This document shows positions 17,111-27,575 of a stretch of 64,000 bases of DNA, piece by piece (positions within the stretch are counted from its first letter, which is position 1; each line of letters starts with the position of its first letter). The notes below the pieces were generated by a model. The model made no database searches. It was not told the DNA's origin and saw nothing but the letters and a program-made list of their open reading frames with translations. The stretch is from positions 7,254,001 to 7,318,000 of the forward strand of contig NZ_CP107947.1 of assembly GCF_036059255.1 (NCBI RefSeq). Direction: 5' to 3'. The stretch comes from Micromonospora sp. NBC_00389. GTDB taxonomy: Bacteria > Actinomycetota > Actinomycetes > Mycobacteriales > Micromonosporaceae. The translations under genes were made by a program, and so were the position numbers.

Positions 17111-19810
17111 TCAGTGGTCGGCGCTGTTCCAGTCCCGGCCGTTGCCGACCGACACCTCCAGCGGCACCGACAACGGGTACGCCCCGCCCATCTCCCGCCG
17201 GACCAGCGCCTCCAGCGCGTCCCGCTCACCCGGAGCGACCTCGAAGACCAGCTCGTCGTGCACCTGCAACAGCATCCGGGAGCGCAGCCCGGCCTCGCCC
17301 AGCGCGGTGTCGACGTGCAGCATCGCCACCTTGATGATGTCGGCCGCCGAGCCCTGGATCGGGGCGTTGAGCGCCATCCGCTCGGCGATGTCCCGGCGCT
17401 GCCGGTTGTCACTGACCAGGTCCGGAAGGTAGCGGCGGCGACCCAGGATGGTCGAGGTGTAGCCGTCCTGGCGGGCTCGGGCGACCACCTGCTGCAGGTA
17501 GTCGCGCACCCCGCCAAAGCCGGCGAAGTAGTTTTCCATCAGCCCGCGCGCCTCTTCGGTGCCGATGCCGAGCTGCTGGGACAGGCCGAACGCGCTCAGC
17601 CCGTACGCCAGGCCGTAGTTCATCGCCTTGATCTTGCGGCGCTGGTCCGGGGTGACCTCGTCGAGCGGCACCCCGAAGACCGACGATGCGGTGGCGGCGT
17701 GGAAGTCGGCGCCGGAGTTGAAGGCTTCGATGAGCGCGTCGTCCGAGGAGAGGTGCGCCATGATGCGCATCTCGATCTGGCTGTAGTCGGCGGTGAGCAG
17801 GCACTCGTAGCCCTCACCCACCACGAAGGCCCTGCGGATGCGCCGGCCCTCCTCGGTGCGGATCGGGATGTTCTGCAGGTTGGGCTCGGTGGAGGAGAGC
17901 CGCCCGGTGGCCGCGACCGTCTGGTTGAAGGTGGTGTGGATCCGGCCGTCGTCGGAGACCGACTTGAGCAGCCCGTCGACGGTCGACTTGAGCTTGGCCA
18001 CGTCCCGGTGGCGCAGCAGGTGAGCCAGCACCGGGTGCGGGGTCTGCGCGTAGAGCCACTGCAGGGCGTCGGCGTCGGTGGTGTAGCCCGTCTTGATCTT
18101 CTTGGTCTTCGGCAGGCCCAGCTCGGTGAAGAGGATCTCCTGCAGCTGCTTGGGCGAGCCCAGGTTGAACTCCCGGCCCACCGCCTCGTACGCACCCTGC
18201 GCGGCGGCCTTCACCTCGGCGGCGAAGTGCGCCTCCAACTCGGACAGATAATGCGTGTCGGCGGCGATGCCGGTGCGCTCCATGCCGGCCAGGACCCGCA
18301 TCAGCGGCAGCTCCACGCCGGCCATCAGCCGGGCCGACTGCTCGCCGTCGCGGGACAGCTCGGCGTCGATGGCGTCGGCCAGGTCGAGGGTGGCCCGGGC
18401 CTGGAGCATCAGATTTTGCTCGGCCACGCTCTCGTCACCCAGCCCGTCGAGGGTGAGCTGGCCGTTCTCCGGCGCGTCGACCCGCAGCTCCCGGTGCAGG
18501 TAGCGCAGCGCCAGGTCGGTCAGGTCGTAGGAGCGCTGGTCGGGGCGGGCCAGGTACGCGGCGATCTGGGTGTCGCGGACGATGCCGGACAGCTCCCAGC
18601 CGTGCGCGGAACAGGCCAGCACGGCCGGCTTGCTGTCGTGCAGCACCTTGGGCCGCTGCGCGTCGGTCAACCAGCCGGCCAGCGCGCCCTCGTCGGCCGC
18701 GTCGAGTCGCGCCGGGTCCACCCAGGCCGCCGCTCCGCCGGCGGTGGCCAGCGCCAGGCCGGTGATCGAGGCGGTGTGCCGGCGGTTGGGGCCGGTGTCG
18801 AGCTTGATCGCCAACCCGACCGGGGTGCCGGTCGGGGCGTGCGCGGAAAGCCACGCGGTCAGCGCGCCCGGCTCGGTGAGCACCTCGCCGGTGAGGTCGA
18901 AGCCGGACTCGGCCTCCGGCTCGACCGCCTCCAGGTACTGGTAGAGCCGGTCGCGCAGGATGCGGAACTCCAGGGTGTCGAAGACCTGGTGCACCGCCTC
19001 CCGGTCCCAGCCGGCCCACCTGGCGTCCTCCGGGCGCAGCGGCAGCTCAAGGTCGGAGACCAGGCAGTTGATCTCGTAGTTACGGATCACGTCGGCGAGC
19101 CGCTCGCGCAGGCTGTCGCCGGCCTTGCCCTTGATCTCGTCGGCGCGGGCGATCACGCCCTCCACCCCGCCGTACGTGGCGATCCACTTTGCCGCGGTCT
19201 TCGGGCCGACGCCCGGGACGCCGGGCAGGTTGTCGCTGGTCTCGCCGACCAGCGCGGCCAGGTCCCGGTAACGCTCCGGACCGACGCCGTACTTCGCCTC
19301 GATCGCCGCCGGGTCCATCCGGGCCAGGTCGGAGACACCCTTGCGCGGGTACAACACGGTGACCTGGTCGCCGACCAACTGGAAGGCATCCCGGTCACCG
19401 CTGCTGATCAGCACCGTCATGCCCTGGTCGCGGGCCTGGCAGGCGAGCGTGGCGATGACGTCGTCGGCCTCGTAGCCCTCCATCTCCACCACCGGGATCT
19501 GCAGCGCGGCCAGGACCTCCTTGACCAGGCTGACCTGGCCCTTGAAGTCGGTCGGGGTCTCGCTGCGGCCGGCCTTGTACTCCGCGTACCGGTCGGTGCG
19601 GAAGGAGCGGCGGGAGACGTCGAACGCGACGACGATGTGGGTGGGCTGCTCGTCGCGCAGCACGTTGATCAGCATCGAGGTGAAGCCGTAGACCGCGTTG
19701 GTGGGCTGGCCCGTCGTGGTGGAGAAGTTTTCCACCGGCAGGGCGAAGAACGCCCGGTATGCCAGGGAGTGTCCGTCGACGAGAAGTAGGCGCGGCGTCG
19801 TAGCTGTCAC
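17111..19810 (-). CDS. polA: DNA polymerase I
   Basis: An 899-residue Pol I. The 5'-nuclease domain (about 1-300) has LLLVDGHSLAYRAFF, EGYEADDVIATLA, SSGDRDAFQL and GVPGVGPKTAAKW. The central 3'-5' exonuclease-like domain lacks the metal-binding acidic residues and should be inactive, as is common in actinobacteria. The polymerase domain has DYSQIEMRIMAHLS (motif A), RRKIKAMNYGLAYG (motif B) and LLQVHDELVFEV (motif C). It fills gaps in repair and Okazaki processing. GTG 19810 is preferred; an in-frame ATG at 19840 would add 10 residues. The open frame further upstream is read-through. Confidence 0.95.
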   Translation of the reverse strand: MTATTPRLLLVDGHSLAYRAFFALPVENFSTTTGQPTNAVYGFTSMLINVLRDEQPTHIVVAFDVSRRSFRTDRYAEYKAGRSETPTDFKGQVSLVKEVLAALQIPVVEMEGYEADDVIATLACQARDQGMTVLISSGDRDAFQLVGDQVTVLYPRKGVSDLARMDPAAIEAKYGVGPERYRDLAALVGETSDNLPGVPGVGPKTAAKWIATYGGVEGVIARADEIKGKAGDSLRERLADVIRNYEINCLVSDLELPLRPEDARWAGWDREAVHQVFDTLEFRILRDRLYQYLEAVEPEAESGFDLTGEVLTEPGALTAWLSAHAPTGTPVGLAIKLDTGPNRRHTASITGLALATAGGAAAWVDPARLDAADEGALAGWLTDAQRPKVLHDSKPAVLACSAHGWELSGIVRDTQIAAYLARPDQRSYDLTDLALRYLHRELRVDAPENGQLTLDGLGDESVAEQNLMLQARATLDLADAIDAELSRDGEQSARLMAGVELPLMRVLAGMERTGIAADTHYLSELEAHFAAEVKAAAQGAYEAVGREFNLGSPKQLQEILFTELGLPKTKKIKTGYTTDADALQWLYAQTPHPVLAHLLRHRDVAKLKSTVDGLLKSVSDDGRIHTTFNQTVAATGRLSSTEPNLQNIPIRTEEGRRIRRAFVVGEGYECLLTADYSQIEMRIMAHLSSDDALIEAFNSGADFHAATASSVFGVPLDEVTPDQRRKIKAMNYGLAYGLSAFGLSQQLGIGTEEARGLMENYFAGFGGVRDYLQQVVARARQDGYTSTILGRRRYLPDLVSDNRQRRDIAERMALNAPIQGSAADIIKVAMLHVDTALGEAGLRSRMLLQVHDELVFEVAPGERDALEALVRREMGGAYPLSVPLEVSVGNGRDWNSADH

Positions 19811-19880
19811 GGCAGCGACTCTAGTCCGTCGCACCGACATCCCCGGGTGGCGGCACCGCGCGTCCGACGGCGGAACAGAC

Positions 19881-19907
19881 GGCCGGCCGGAACGCCGGCG
19901 GCCGGCC
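19881..19907. terminator. hairpin downstream of livF
   Basis: GGCCGGCCGG, loop AACG, then CCGGCGGCCGGCC gives a stable GC stem with one bulge. It lies after the livF stop and just before the polA start on the same strand. It probably ends the liv operon transcript. Confidence 0.5.
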
Positions 19908-19947
19908 ACCCCGTGAGGGATGGCCGGCCGCTGGTTGGTCGGATGGC

Positions 19948-20661
19948 TCAGGCCACGCCGAGGTACGCCTCCTTGACCGACGGGTCGTGCAGCAACTCCT
20001 GACCGGTCCCTTCCTTCACGATCTGACCGGTCTCCAGCACGTAGCCGCGGTGCGCCCGGGAGAGCGCCTGCTGGGCGTTCTGCTCCACCAGCAGGATCGT
20101 GGTGCCCTGCTGGTTGATCTCCGTGATGATGTCGAAGATCTGCCGGATCACCAACGGGGCCAGACCCATCGACGGCTCGTCGAGCAGCAGTAGCTTCGGC
20201 CGGCTCATCAGCGCCCGGCCGACCGCGAGCATCTGCTGCTCGCCGCCGGAGAGTGTGCCGCCGGCCTGCTTGCGCCGCTCGGCCAGCCGCGGAAACAGGG
20301 TCAGCACCCGGTCCAGGTCGGCGGCGATGCCGGCGGAGTCCCGCCGGGTGTACGCCCCCATGTCCAGGTTCTCCATCACCGTCATACCCGGGAAGATCTG
20401 CCGCCCCTCCGGCGACTGACACAGCCCCCGGACCACCCGCAGGTCGGCCCGGAGCTTGCTGATGTCCTCACCGTTGAACGTGATCTTCCCGCTGGCGAGC
20501 GCCCGGGTCCCGGAGATGGCCCGCATGGTGGTGGTCTTACCGGCGCCGTTCGCGCCGATCAGGGCCACCACCTCACCCTCGTTGACGCTCAGGCTGATGC
20601 CGTGCAGCGCCTCGATCCGGCCGTAGGCAACGGCGACGTTCTCGAGCTCAAGCAGCGTCAT
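19948..20661 (-). CDS. livF: branched-chain amino acid ABC transporter ATP-binding protein LivF
   Basis: A 237-residue ABC ATPase: Walker A GANGAGKTTT, signature LSGGEQQMLAVGRALM, Walker B LLLLDEPSMGL, and the LivF C-terminal ending. It pairs with LivG to power import of branched-chain amino acids (or related substrates) through LivHM. It is the last gene of the operon, and its start overlaps the livG end by 14 bases. Confidence 0.95.
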   Translation of the reverse strand: MTLLELENVAVAYGRIEALHGISLSVNEGEVVALIGANGAGKTTTMRAISGTRALASGKITFNGEDISKLRADLRVVRGLCQSPEGRQIFPGMTVMENLDMGAYTRRDSAGIAADLDRVLTLFPRLAERRKQAGGTLSGGEQQMLAVGRALMSRPKLLLLDEPSMGLAPLVIRQIFDIITEINQQGTTILLVEQNAQQALSRAHRGYVLETGQIVKEGTGQELLHDPSVKEAYLGVA

Positions 20662-21581
20662 CGGCGGGCTCCCCCAGGTATGCGGCGATCACCTTCGGAT
20701 CGCGGCTGACCTCCGCGGGCGCACCCTCGGCGATCTTGCGGCCGAACTCCAGCACCACGATCCGGTCGGTGACCCCCATGACCAGCCGCATGTCGTGCTC
20801 GATGAGCAGGACGGTCAGGCCCTTGTCACGGATCCTGCGAATCAGGGTGAGGAGCTCCTCCTTCTCCGCCGGGTTGAAGCCGGCGGCCGGCTCGTCCAGG
20901 CAGATCAGCTTCGGCTCGGTGGCCAGCGCCCGGGCGATCTCCAATCGGCGCTGGTAGCCGTACGGCAGGTTGCGCGCCTCGTCGTTGGCCCGGTCGGCGA
21001 TCCCGACGAAGCGCAGCAGCTCGAGCGCCTTGGACTCGGCCGCCCGCTCCTCGAGGATGTGCCGGGACAGGCCGAAGATCTTCGCGGCCGACAGGCGCAC
21101 CTGCTGCCAGGTCCGGACGATCCCGGACGCGGCGGTGACCTGCGGCAGCTCCTCCGGCTTCGGGCGAACCCGGTAGAGCCGGAACAGCGCCCCGGGCACG
21201 CTCGTCTTGTGCCGCGAGTCCGTGCCGACCATGACGTTCTCCAGCGCCGTCATCTCCGGGAAGAGACGGATGTTCTGGAACGTCCGGGAGATGCCGAGCT
21301 GGCTGATCTGGTGCGGCTTGCGACCGGTCACCTTCTGGCCCCGGAACCGGACGGCCCCGGACGTCGGCTTGTACACCCCGGTCATCACGTTGAAGCTGGT
21401 GGTCTTGCCGGCGCCGTTCGGCCCGATGAGGCCGAGGATCTCGCCCTCGTAGATCTGAAAATTGATCTTGTCGAGGGCGACCACACCGCCGAAGCGGAGC
21501 GTGACGTCGTCGACCTCGAGCAGTATCGGCCGCGGTCCCGCCTGAGTCGGGATCTTCGGCGCTGCGGTGCTGGTGGTCTGG

Positions 21582-21589
<8 letters not shown>
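20648..21589 (-). CDS. livG: branched-chain amino acid ABC transporter ATP-binding protein LivG
   Basis: A 313-residue ATPase: Walker A GPNGAGKTTS, and the long LivG-specific insert with GISRTFQNIRLFPEMTALEN. The signature loop is degenerate (LPYGYQRRLEIARAL), as is normal in LivG. Walker B is LICLDEPAAGFNP, and a BCA-specific C-terminal motif ends the domain. The N-terminus carries about 20 extra residues before the domain. It overlaps livM by 8 bases and livF by 14. Confidence 0.95.
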
Positions 21590-22735
<1,146 letters not shown>

Positions 22736-22739
<4 letters not shown>

Positions 22740-23719
22740 GCGCGGGCCCTCCCGAGCGACTCGCCCAACAGACCGGTCGGCCGGAACATCAGCACCACGA
22801 TCAGCACCACGAAGGCGATGACGTCCTCCCAGTTGGACGCGAAGAGCGTGGCGCCGTAGACCTCGACGATGCCGAGGAAGAGGCCACCCAGCAGCGCGCC
22901 GCGCAGGTTACCGATGCCGCCCAGGACCGCGGCGGTGAACGCCTTGAGGCCGAGCACGAAGCCGATGCTGTTCTGGGTGAAGCCGAACCGCATGCTCCAC
23001 AACAGGGCGGCGGCGCCGGCCATGATCCCACCGAGCACGAAGATCAGCATGATCACGCGCTCCTGGTTGACGCCCATCAGCGCGGCGGTCTCCGGGTTCT
23101 GGGCCACCGCCCGCACACCCCGGCCATACCGGGTCCGGTTGATGAACCAGTCCAGCAGCGCCATCATCGCCACGGCCGCGACGAAGACGATCAACTGGAT
23201 GTTCGTGATCGCCGTGTTGCCGATGGTGAACAGGGTCTCCTGCTGGATGATCGTCGGCATACCGACGATCTGCCGGGGCCGGCCGAACGCCTCCGGCAGC
23301 ACGCTACCGAGCAGCTTGGGCAGCACCTGACCGAAAAGCTCGACGAAGACCAGCGACAGACCGATCGCGGTGATCAGGAAGATCAGCGGCGGCGCGTTCT
23401 TGCGCCGCAACGGCCGGTACGCGATCCGCTCAAGCGCCAGAGCCGTACCGCCCGAGGCGACCGCCGCGACGATCAGACCGAGCACCAGGAACAGGATCGC
23501 CTGGCCGACAGGAGGGTTATTTTGCACCCCGAGCTGGGTCCAGAGGATCAGCACCGCGAAGGTACCGACCATGAACACCTCGGAGTGCGCAAAGTTGATC
23601 AGACGAAGGACGCCATAGACGAGGGTGTAACCAAGGGCGATCAGGGCGTAGATAGCGCCCTTGGACAGGCCATCGACCGTGTGCTGGCCGAGATGGCCGA
23701 TCAGTTCATCGAAATGCAC
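22736..23719 (-). CDS. livH: branched-chain amino acid ABC transporter permease LivH
   Basis: A 327-residue permease: GLSKGAIYALIALGYTLVYG near residue 16, then LRLINFAHSEVFMVG, the NPETAALMGVN loop and GFVLGLKAFTAAVLGGIGN. GTG 23719 is chosen over an upstream frame because AAGGAG lies 7 bp before it and the protein then begins at the conserved helix. It follows livK by 66 bp, and a strong hairpin sits in that gap. Confidence 0.95.
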
Positions 23720-23741
23720 CGGGGGTCTCCTTGAATCGAGC

Positions 23742-23768
23742 GCGGCCGGGGTGAGACACCCCGGCCGC
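23742..23768 (-). terminator. perfect 12-bp hairpin between livK and livH
   Basis: GCGGCCGGGGTG, loop AGA, CACCCCGGCCGC: a perfect 12-bp stem in the gap after the substrate-binding-protein gene. Such hairpins commonly act as partial terminators or 3' mRNA stabilisers, so the binding protein is made in excess over the permease and ATPase subunits. Confidence 0.7.
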
Positions 23769-23785
23769 ACTCCATTGCCTGGGCG

Positions 23786-24937
23786 TCAGCTGAGCTTGAG
23801 CTCCTGCAGCGGCTCGATAGCCGTGCCCTTGATCTGGTAGGCCCAGATGACGACCTTCGACGGGTCGACGTCACCCTTGGCATCGAACTTGATGTACTTC
23901 GACACGCCCTGCTTGTCGTACGCCTTCACGTACGCCAGGATGTCGGCCCGGCTCTTCTTGCCGTCCTTGAAGGCGTCCAGGTAGACCTTGGCGCCGTCGA
24001 AGCCCTCCGCACCGTAGGAGCCCGGCGCGATGCCGTACTCCTTCTGGTAGTCGGCGGAGAAGGTGCCGCCGGCCTTGTCAGCCGGGAGGCACGGGCAGGT
24101 GATGATCGCGCCCTCGGCACCGCCGGAGGCACCCGCCGGGAACGCCGGGTCGTAGAGACCGTCCGGGCCGACGAACTTGGCCTGGACACCGGCGGCACGC
24201 ATCTGCTTCACCAGCGGAGCGGCCTCACGGGTGTAACCGCCGTAGAAGACGAAGTCCGCCTGCGCAGACTTGATCTTGGAGATGGTGGCGTCGAACTGCG
24301 CCTGCCGCTCCTGGATCTTGTCCTTGTTCACCACCAGCGGGCCGAGCTGCTTGCCCAGCTCCTCGGTGATGCCCGCGCCGTACGCGCTGGCGTCATCGAC
24401 GAGGAAGACCTTCTGCGCGCTCTGCGTCTTCAGGTAGCTCGCCACCGCACCGGCCTGCGTGCCGTCGTTGCCGACGACGCGGTAGAAGGACGTGTTGCCC
24501 TTCTGGGTCAGGTCCGTCCGGGTCGCCGACGGGCTGATCATCGCCAGGCCCGCGGCCTGGTAGATCGGCATCGTGGCGTCCGACTCACCGGAGAAGTGAC
24601 CACCGATGACACCGAGGAACGAGTTGTCCCCAGCGATCTGGTTCGCGAACGGGGTCGCCACCGCGGGGTCACCCTGGGTGTCGAACTCCTGCATGGTGAC
24701 CTTGCAGTTCGGGTTCGCCTCGTTGAACTGCTTCACGGCGAGCTTCGCGCCGTTCAGCGACGGGATCACCAGACCCGCGTTGTCACCCGTGAACGCGCCG
24801 AAGATCGCGATCTTGCCACCGCAGTCACCGGACGCGGTCCCATCATCGCCTCCACCGGAATCCTGGCAACCAGCCGCGACCACTAGGGTCGCGGCGAGCG
24901 CAACGGTACCCAGCGCCCGTACATAGCTTCGCCTCAC
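23786..24937 (-). CDS. livK: branched-chain amino acid ABC transporter substrate-binding lipoprotein
   Basis: A 383-residue lipoprotein: signal peptide with lipobox VVAAGC near residue 24, then a Gly/Asp/Ser linker and a type I periplasmic-binding fold of the LivJ/K type. Visible stretches are KIAIFGAFTGDNAGLVIPSLNG, VIGGHFSGESDA and FVFYGGYTREAAPLVKQMRA. It captures the ligand at the outer membrane face for LivHMGF. GTG 24937 follows GGAGGAGG and AGGAAG. The ligand could be another amino acid or amide; the sequence does not decide. Confidence 0.92.
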   Translation of the reverse strand: MRRSYVRALGTVALAATLVVAAGCQDSGGGDDGTASGDCGGKIAIFGAFTGDNAGLVIPSLNGAKLAVKQFNEANPNCKVTMQEFDTQGDPAVATPFANQIAGDNSFLGVIGGHFSGESDATMPIYQAAGLAMISPSATRTDLTQKGNTSFYRVVGNDGTQAGAVASYLKTQSAQKVFLVDDASAYGAGITEELGKQLGPLVVNKDKIQERQAQFDATISKIKSAQADFVFYGGYTREAAPLVKQMRAAGVQAKFVGPDGLYDPAFPAGASGGAEGAIITCPCLPADKAGGTFSADYQKEYGIAPGSYGAEGFDGAKVYLDAFKDGKKSRADILAYVKAYDKQGVSKYIKFDAKGDVDPSKVVIWAYQIKGTAIEPLQELKLS

Positions 24938-25303
24938 GGCTTCCTGACCTCCTCCAGATGCGGACGCGGCTGACCCGAAACGACGGCGACAGCAGCAGGC
25001 CCGCAATTCCACCCACCCCGCAGGGACTTCCCCTGCGTTACGGCTCGTGATGGCGGAGCGTACCGACACGGCACACCGTCCCGGAAGGCCTGAACGGGGG
25101 GTCTGCGAAACCGTTACGAAGACGAGCGCAATCTTGTCGATGTCCGTAACAGGTGAATCCGCCGGTCGGTCCTTAAGCCGGCGTCCGGTCGGAGCTCACC
25201 CGCACCCGCCCGGACCGGGATCCCCCTGGCGAAAAGCCCCCTGACCTGCGGAAACGGCTCGGCACATCCCACCCGGGGCAGAGCGCCGCGCGACCACCGG
25301 TGC
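24938..25303 (-). promoter_or_regulatory. upstream region of livK
   Basis: A 366-bp gap before livK. It contains a spaced inverted repeat, GTTACG (25113-25118) and CGTAAC (25145-25150), which may be an operator or a coincidence. No coding signal or strong terminator was seen. Confidence 0.25.
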
Positions 25304-26503
25304 TCAGGCGCCCACGCCGGCCGCCGACCACAACCCCGCCCGCGTGCCGTCGTCCGCCGCCAACCACCACCGGTCGCCCACCGCCACCAGCGCCACGTCC
25401 CGATCGACCCCCGCCGACACATCAAGCGGCATCGCGGCCTCCCGCCACGACCCGCCGCGATCGGCCGAGACCCACACCGAGTGCCGGGCACCGTCGGTCA
25501 CGGCGGCGACCAGCCGATCCCCGGCGGCGACCAGCGAGGCCACCCCGGGCACCCCGGCCCCGGCCCGCCGGCCGAACGTCCCGGCGGCCACCCAGCCCGA
25601 CGCCTCCTGCCGCCACGCGCCGAACGTCGCCCCGCGCAGCCCGACCGCCACCGGCACCCCGCCGACGAGCGTCACCCGCTGCATCTCCTCGTACTCCGGG
25701 CCGCCCGGCAGCACCGTGCGCCGCCACGACCGCCCGTCCGGCGACGACCAGACCGCCGGATCCCGGTCGATCCGGCCGGCCGGCAGCAGGCCACCCACCG
25801 CCAGCCAGCCCGGCGGCGCCGCCACGGCGTCGAACGCCCAGGTCACCCCGACCGGGTCGCTGGCCAGCTCCGGTGCGCCCTCCACCAGTGCGAACTCCGC
25901 CGCTTCCGGCGAGGACACCCAGGAGGCCGCGCCCGCCGAGCGATTGCCGACGATCAGCCAGCCCGGGGCGCCAGCCGCCAACCGGGACACGTTGACCGCC
26001 GTCGGCCCGCCGAACGTCTCGAACGACGCCTGCACCTCGACCAGCGTGCCGTCGGGCAACTGCCGCCAGGTGCTGATCCGCGGATAGCCGTGCGCCCCAC
26101 CGGTCTTGGCGCCGATCACCGCCGCCCGCCCGTCGCGGCAGGCCACCGACGAGAGCACGTTCTGGCGGCCGTAGAAGGAATCAGCGCGCACCGCCACGAC
26201 CGTCCAGGTCGTACCGTCCACGCTGGTCCAGGCCGCCGGGCGGGTGCCGCCAGCGGCGTCGACGACACCACCGACCAGGAACCAACGGCCCGCGCAGGCC
26301 GCCGCGTCGCGGAGCAGCAGACGGCCTTCGCCACCCGGCGGCGCCGGCACCGTCAGAGGCTGCCACCCCGGCCGGAGCACCGGCGCGGCGGCGGTCGGCC
26401 CCACGCTGGTCGACGTCTCGGCGGCCGGATCGGCGGGCCCGTCGCAGCCGGAGAGCAGCAGCACGAAGAGACCGAACACCGCGATGACCCGTCGGACGGA
26501 CAC
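25304..26503 (-). CDS. exported lipoprotein with beta-propeller-like (BNR/sialidase-type) repeats
   Basis: A 399-residue protein with signal peptide and lipobox LLLSGC at about residue 20, followed by a Thr/Ser/Ala linker. The rest is built of repeated strands with W-S-D-G elements such as AWTSVDGTTW, VWSSPDGRSWRR and VWVSADRGGSWRE. These are Asp-box-like turns of a beta-propeller. No catalytic residues are recognisable, so it may be a surface binding protein. It is transcribed alone, towards livK. Confidence 0.7.
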   Translation of the reverse strand: MSVRRVIAVFGLFVLLLSGCDGPADPAAETSTSVGPTAAAPVLRPGWQPLTVPAPPGGEGRLLLRDAAACAGRWFLVGGVVDAAGGTRPAAWTSVDGTTWTVVAVRADSFYGRQNVLSSVACRDGRAAVIGAKTGGAHGYPRISTWRQLPDGTLVEVQASFETFGGPTAVNVSRLAAGAPGWLIVGNRSAGAASWVSSPEAAEFALVEGAPELASDPVGVTWAFDAVAAPPGWLAVGGLLPAGRIDRDPAVWSSPDGRSWRRTVLPGGPEYEEMQRVTLVGGVPVAVGLRGATFGAWRQEASGWVAAGTFGRRAGAGVPGVASLVAAGDRLVAAVTDGARHSVWVSADRGGSWREAAMPLDVSAGVDRDVALVAVGDRWWLAADDGTRAGLWSAAGVGA

Positions 26504-26599
26504 GCCTCGATGTTATGCCCCGCAGCCGCCGCGCGGTGGCCCCCGATGTGCCGCACGACCGGAACCGATCCGACGGGACAGTCGGGAAGCGGACGCCGA

Positions 26600-27238
26600 T
26601 CAGACGGTCGGCTGCGCCACCTCGCCGCCAGCGGTCTCGGCGAGGATCCGCTCGGCGACCTCCTTCATGGTCATCCGGTGGTCCATCGCCGTGCGCTGGA
26701 TCCACTTGAACGCCTGCGGTTCGGTCATCCCGTACGTGGTCATCAGCGCACCCTTGGCGCGCTCCACCGTCTTGCGGATCTCCAGGCGGTCGGTCAGGCC
26801 GGCGACCTCCGCCTCCAGCGCGGCGACCTCCGAGTAGCGCGACAGCGCGATCTCCACCGCCGGGACCAGGTCGCTCTTCTGGAAGGGCTTCACCAGGTAC
26901 GCCATCGCGCCCGCCGCCCGCGCGCGCTCGACCAGGTCACGCTGGCTGAACGCGGTCAGGATGATCACCGGGGCGATCCGGGCGCCGGCGATCCGCTCGG
27001 CGGCGGCCAGCCCGTCCATGATCGGCATCTTGATGTCGAGGATGACCAGGTCGGGCTTCAACTCCTCGGCGAGGCGGACGGCGGTCTCGCCGTCGCCGGC
27101 CTCGCCCACCACCTCGTAGCCCTCCTCGACCAGCATCTCGGCGAGGTCCAGCCGGATCAGCGCCTCGTCCTCGGCGATCAGCACCCGCCTGCGCTCGGCA
27201 TCCGTCGGCGTCTCGGCCACCAGCCCTACCCCCACCAT
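26600..27238 (-). CDS. pdtaR: PdtaR-like response regulator with ANTAR RNA-binding domain
   Basis: About 212 residues. The receiver domain has RRVLIAEDEALIRLDL, phosphoacceptor in LVILDIKMP, and LTAFSQRDL and YLVKPFQKSDL. The C-terminal ANTAR domain has ERAKGALMTTYGMTEPQAFK and a WIQRTAMDHRMTMKEVAE helix. Overall similarity to mycobacterial Rv1626 is very high by eye. By family knowledge it is phosphorylated by a PdtaS-type kinase (not in this window) and binds two-hairpin RNA leaders to prevent termination. ATG 27238 follows AGGA; ATG 27262 is in frame upstream. Confidence 0.92.
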   Translation of the reverse strand: MVGVGLVAETPTDAERRRVLIAEDEALIRLDLAEMLVEEGYEVVGEAGDGETAVRLAEELKPDLVILDIKMPIMDGLAAAERIAGARIAPVIILTAFSQRDLVERARAAGAMAYLVKPFQKSDLVPAVEIALSRYSEVAALEAEVAGLTDRLEIRKTVERAKGALMTTYGMTEPQAFKWIQRTAMDHRMTMKEVAERILAETAGGEVAQPTV

Positions 27239-27302
27239 CGTTCCTGCACGGCTACCACCCATGCTCCCGCAGAAGCGTAGTCGGGTACAGTAAGCGGCAC
27301 TC

Positions 27303-27385
27303 GCCGGGATGGTGGAACGGCATACACGGAAGTCTCAAACACTTCTGCCCGAAAGGGCTTGCGGGTTCGAATCCCGCTCCCGGCA
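27303..27385 (+). tRNA. tRNA-Leu (anticodon CAA)
   Basis: Cloverleaf read by eye. The acceptor stem GCCGGGA pairs with TCCCGGC, with discriminator A. The anticodon arm is GAAGT-CTCAAAC-ACTTC, giving CAA at 34-36. A long variable arm (TGCCCGAAAGGGCT) marks a class II tRNA, and the T arm is GCGGG-TTCGAAT-CCCGC. CCA is not encoded exactly (ACCCA follows). Confidence 0.95.
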
Positions 27386-27575
27386 CCCACCTCAGACGCG
27401 GGCTCGAGCCCGCGTCCACCGCGCTCGCCGCCACCACATCCGGTCGGCAGCACGCGTACTCTCATCCGTTGCTTCCGCCGATCGCACGGTGTCGACAATC
27501 CGACGGACCCCGCCGCCTACGGCTGGCCCGACCGGACCGGCCGGGCGACGAGATCGACGACAGGGGTGCGAACTG

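Noticed and set aside
17114-19789. 891-residue open frame antisense to polA
   Set aside because: Shadow of polA with Gly/Val/Arg-rich sequence and no motifs.
19811-20422. N-terminal extension of polA
   Set aside because: The open frame reads through livF on the same strand; conserved Pol I sequence begins only at about 19800.
25113-25150. GTTACG/CGTAAC as a strong livK operator
   Set aside because: Six-base arms 26 nt apart occur by chance at this frequency; noted only as possible.
27226-27498. Small minus-strand open frame across tRNA-Leu
   Set aside because: It overlaps a clear tRNA and has no family match; its apparent conservation in other genomes would come from the tRNA.
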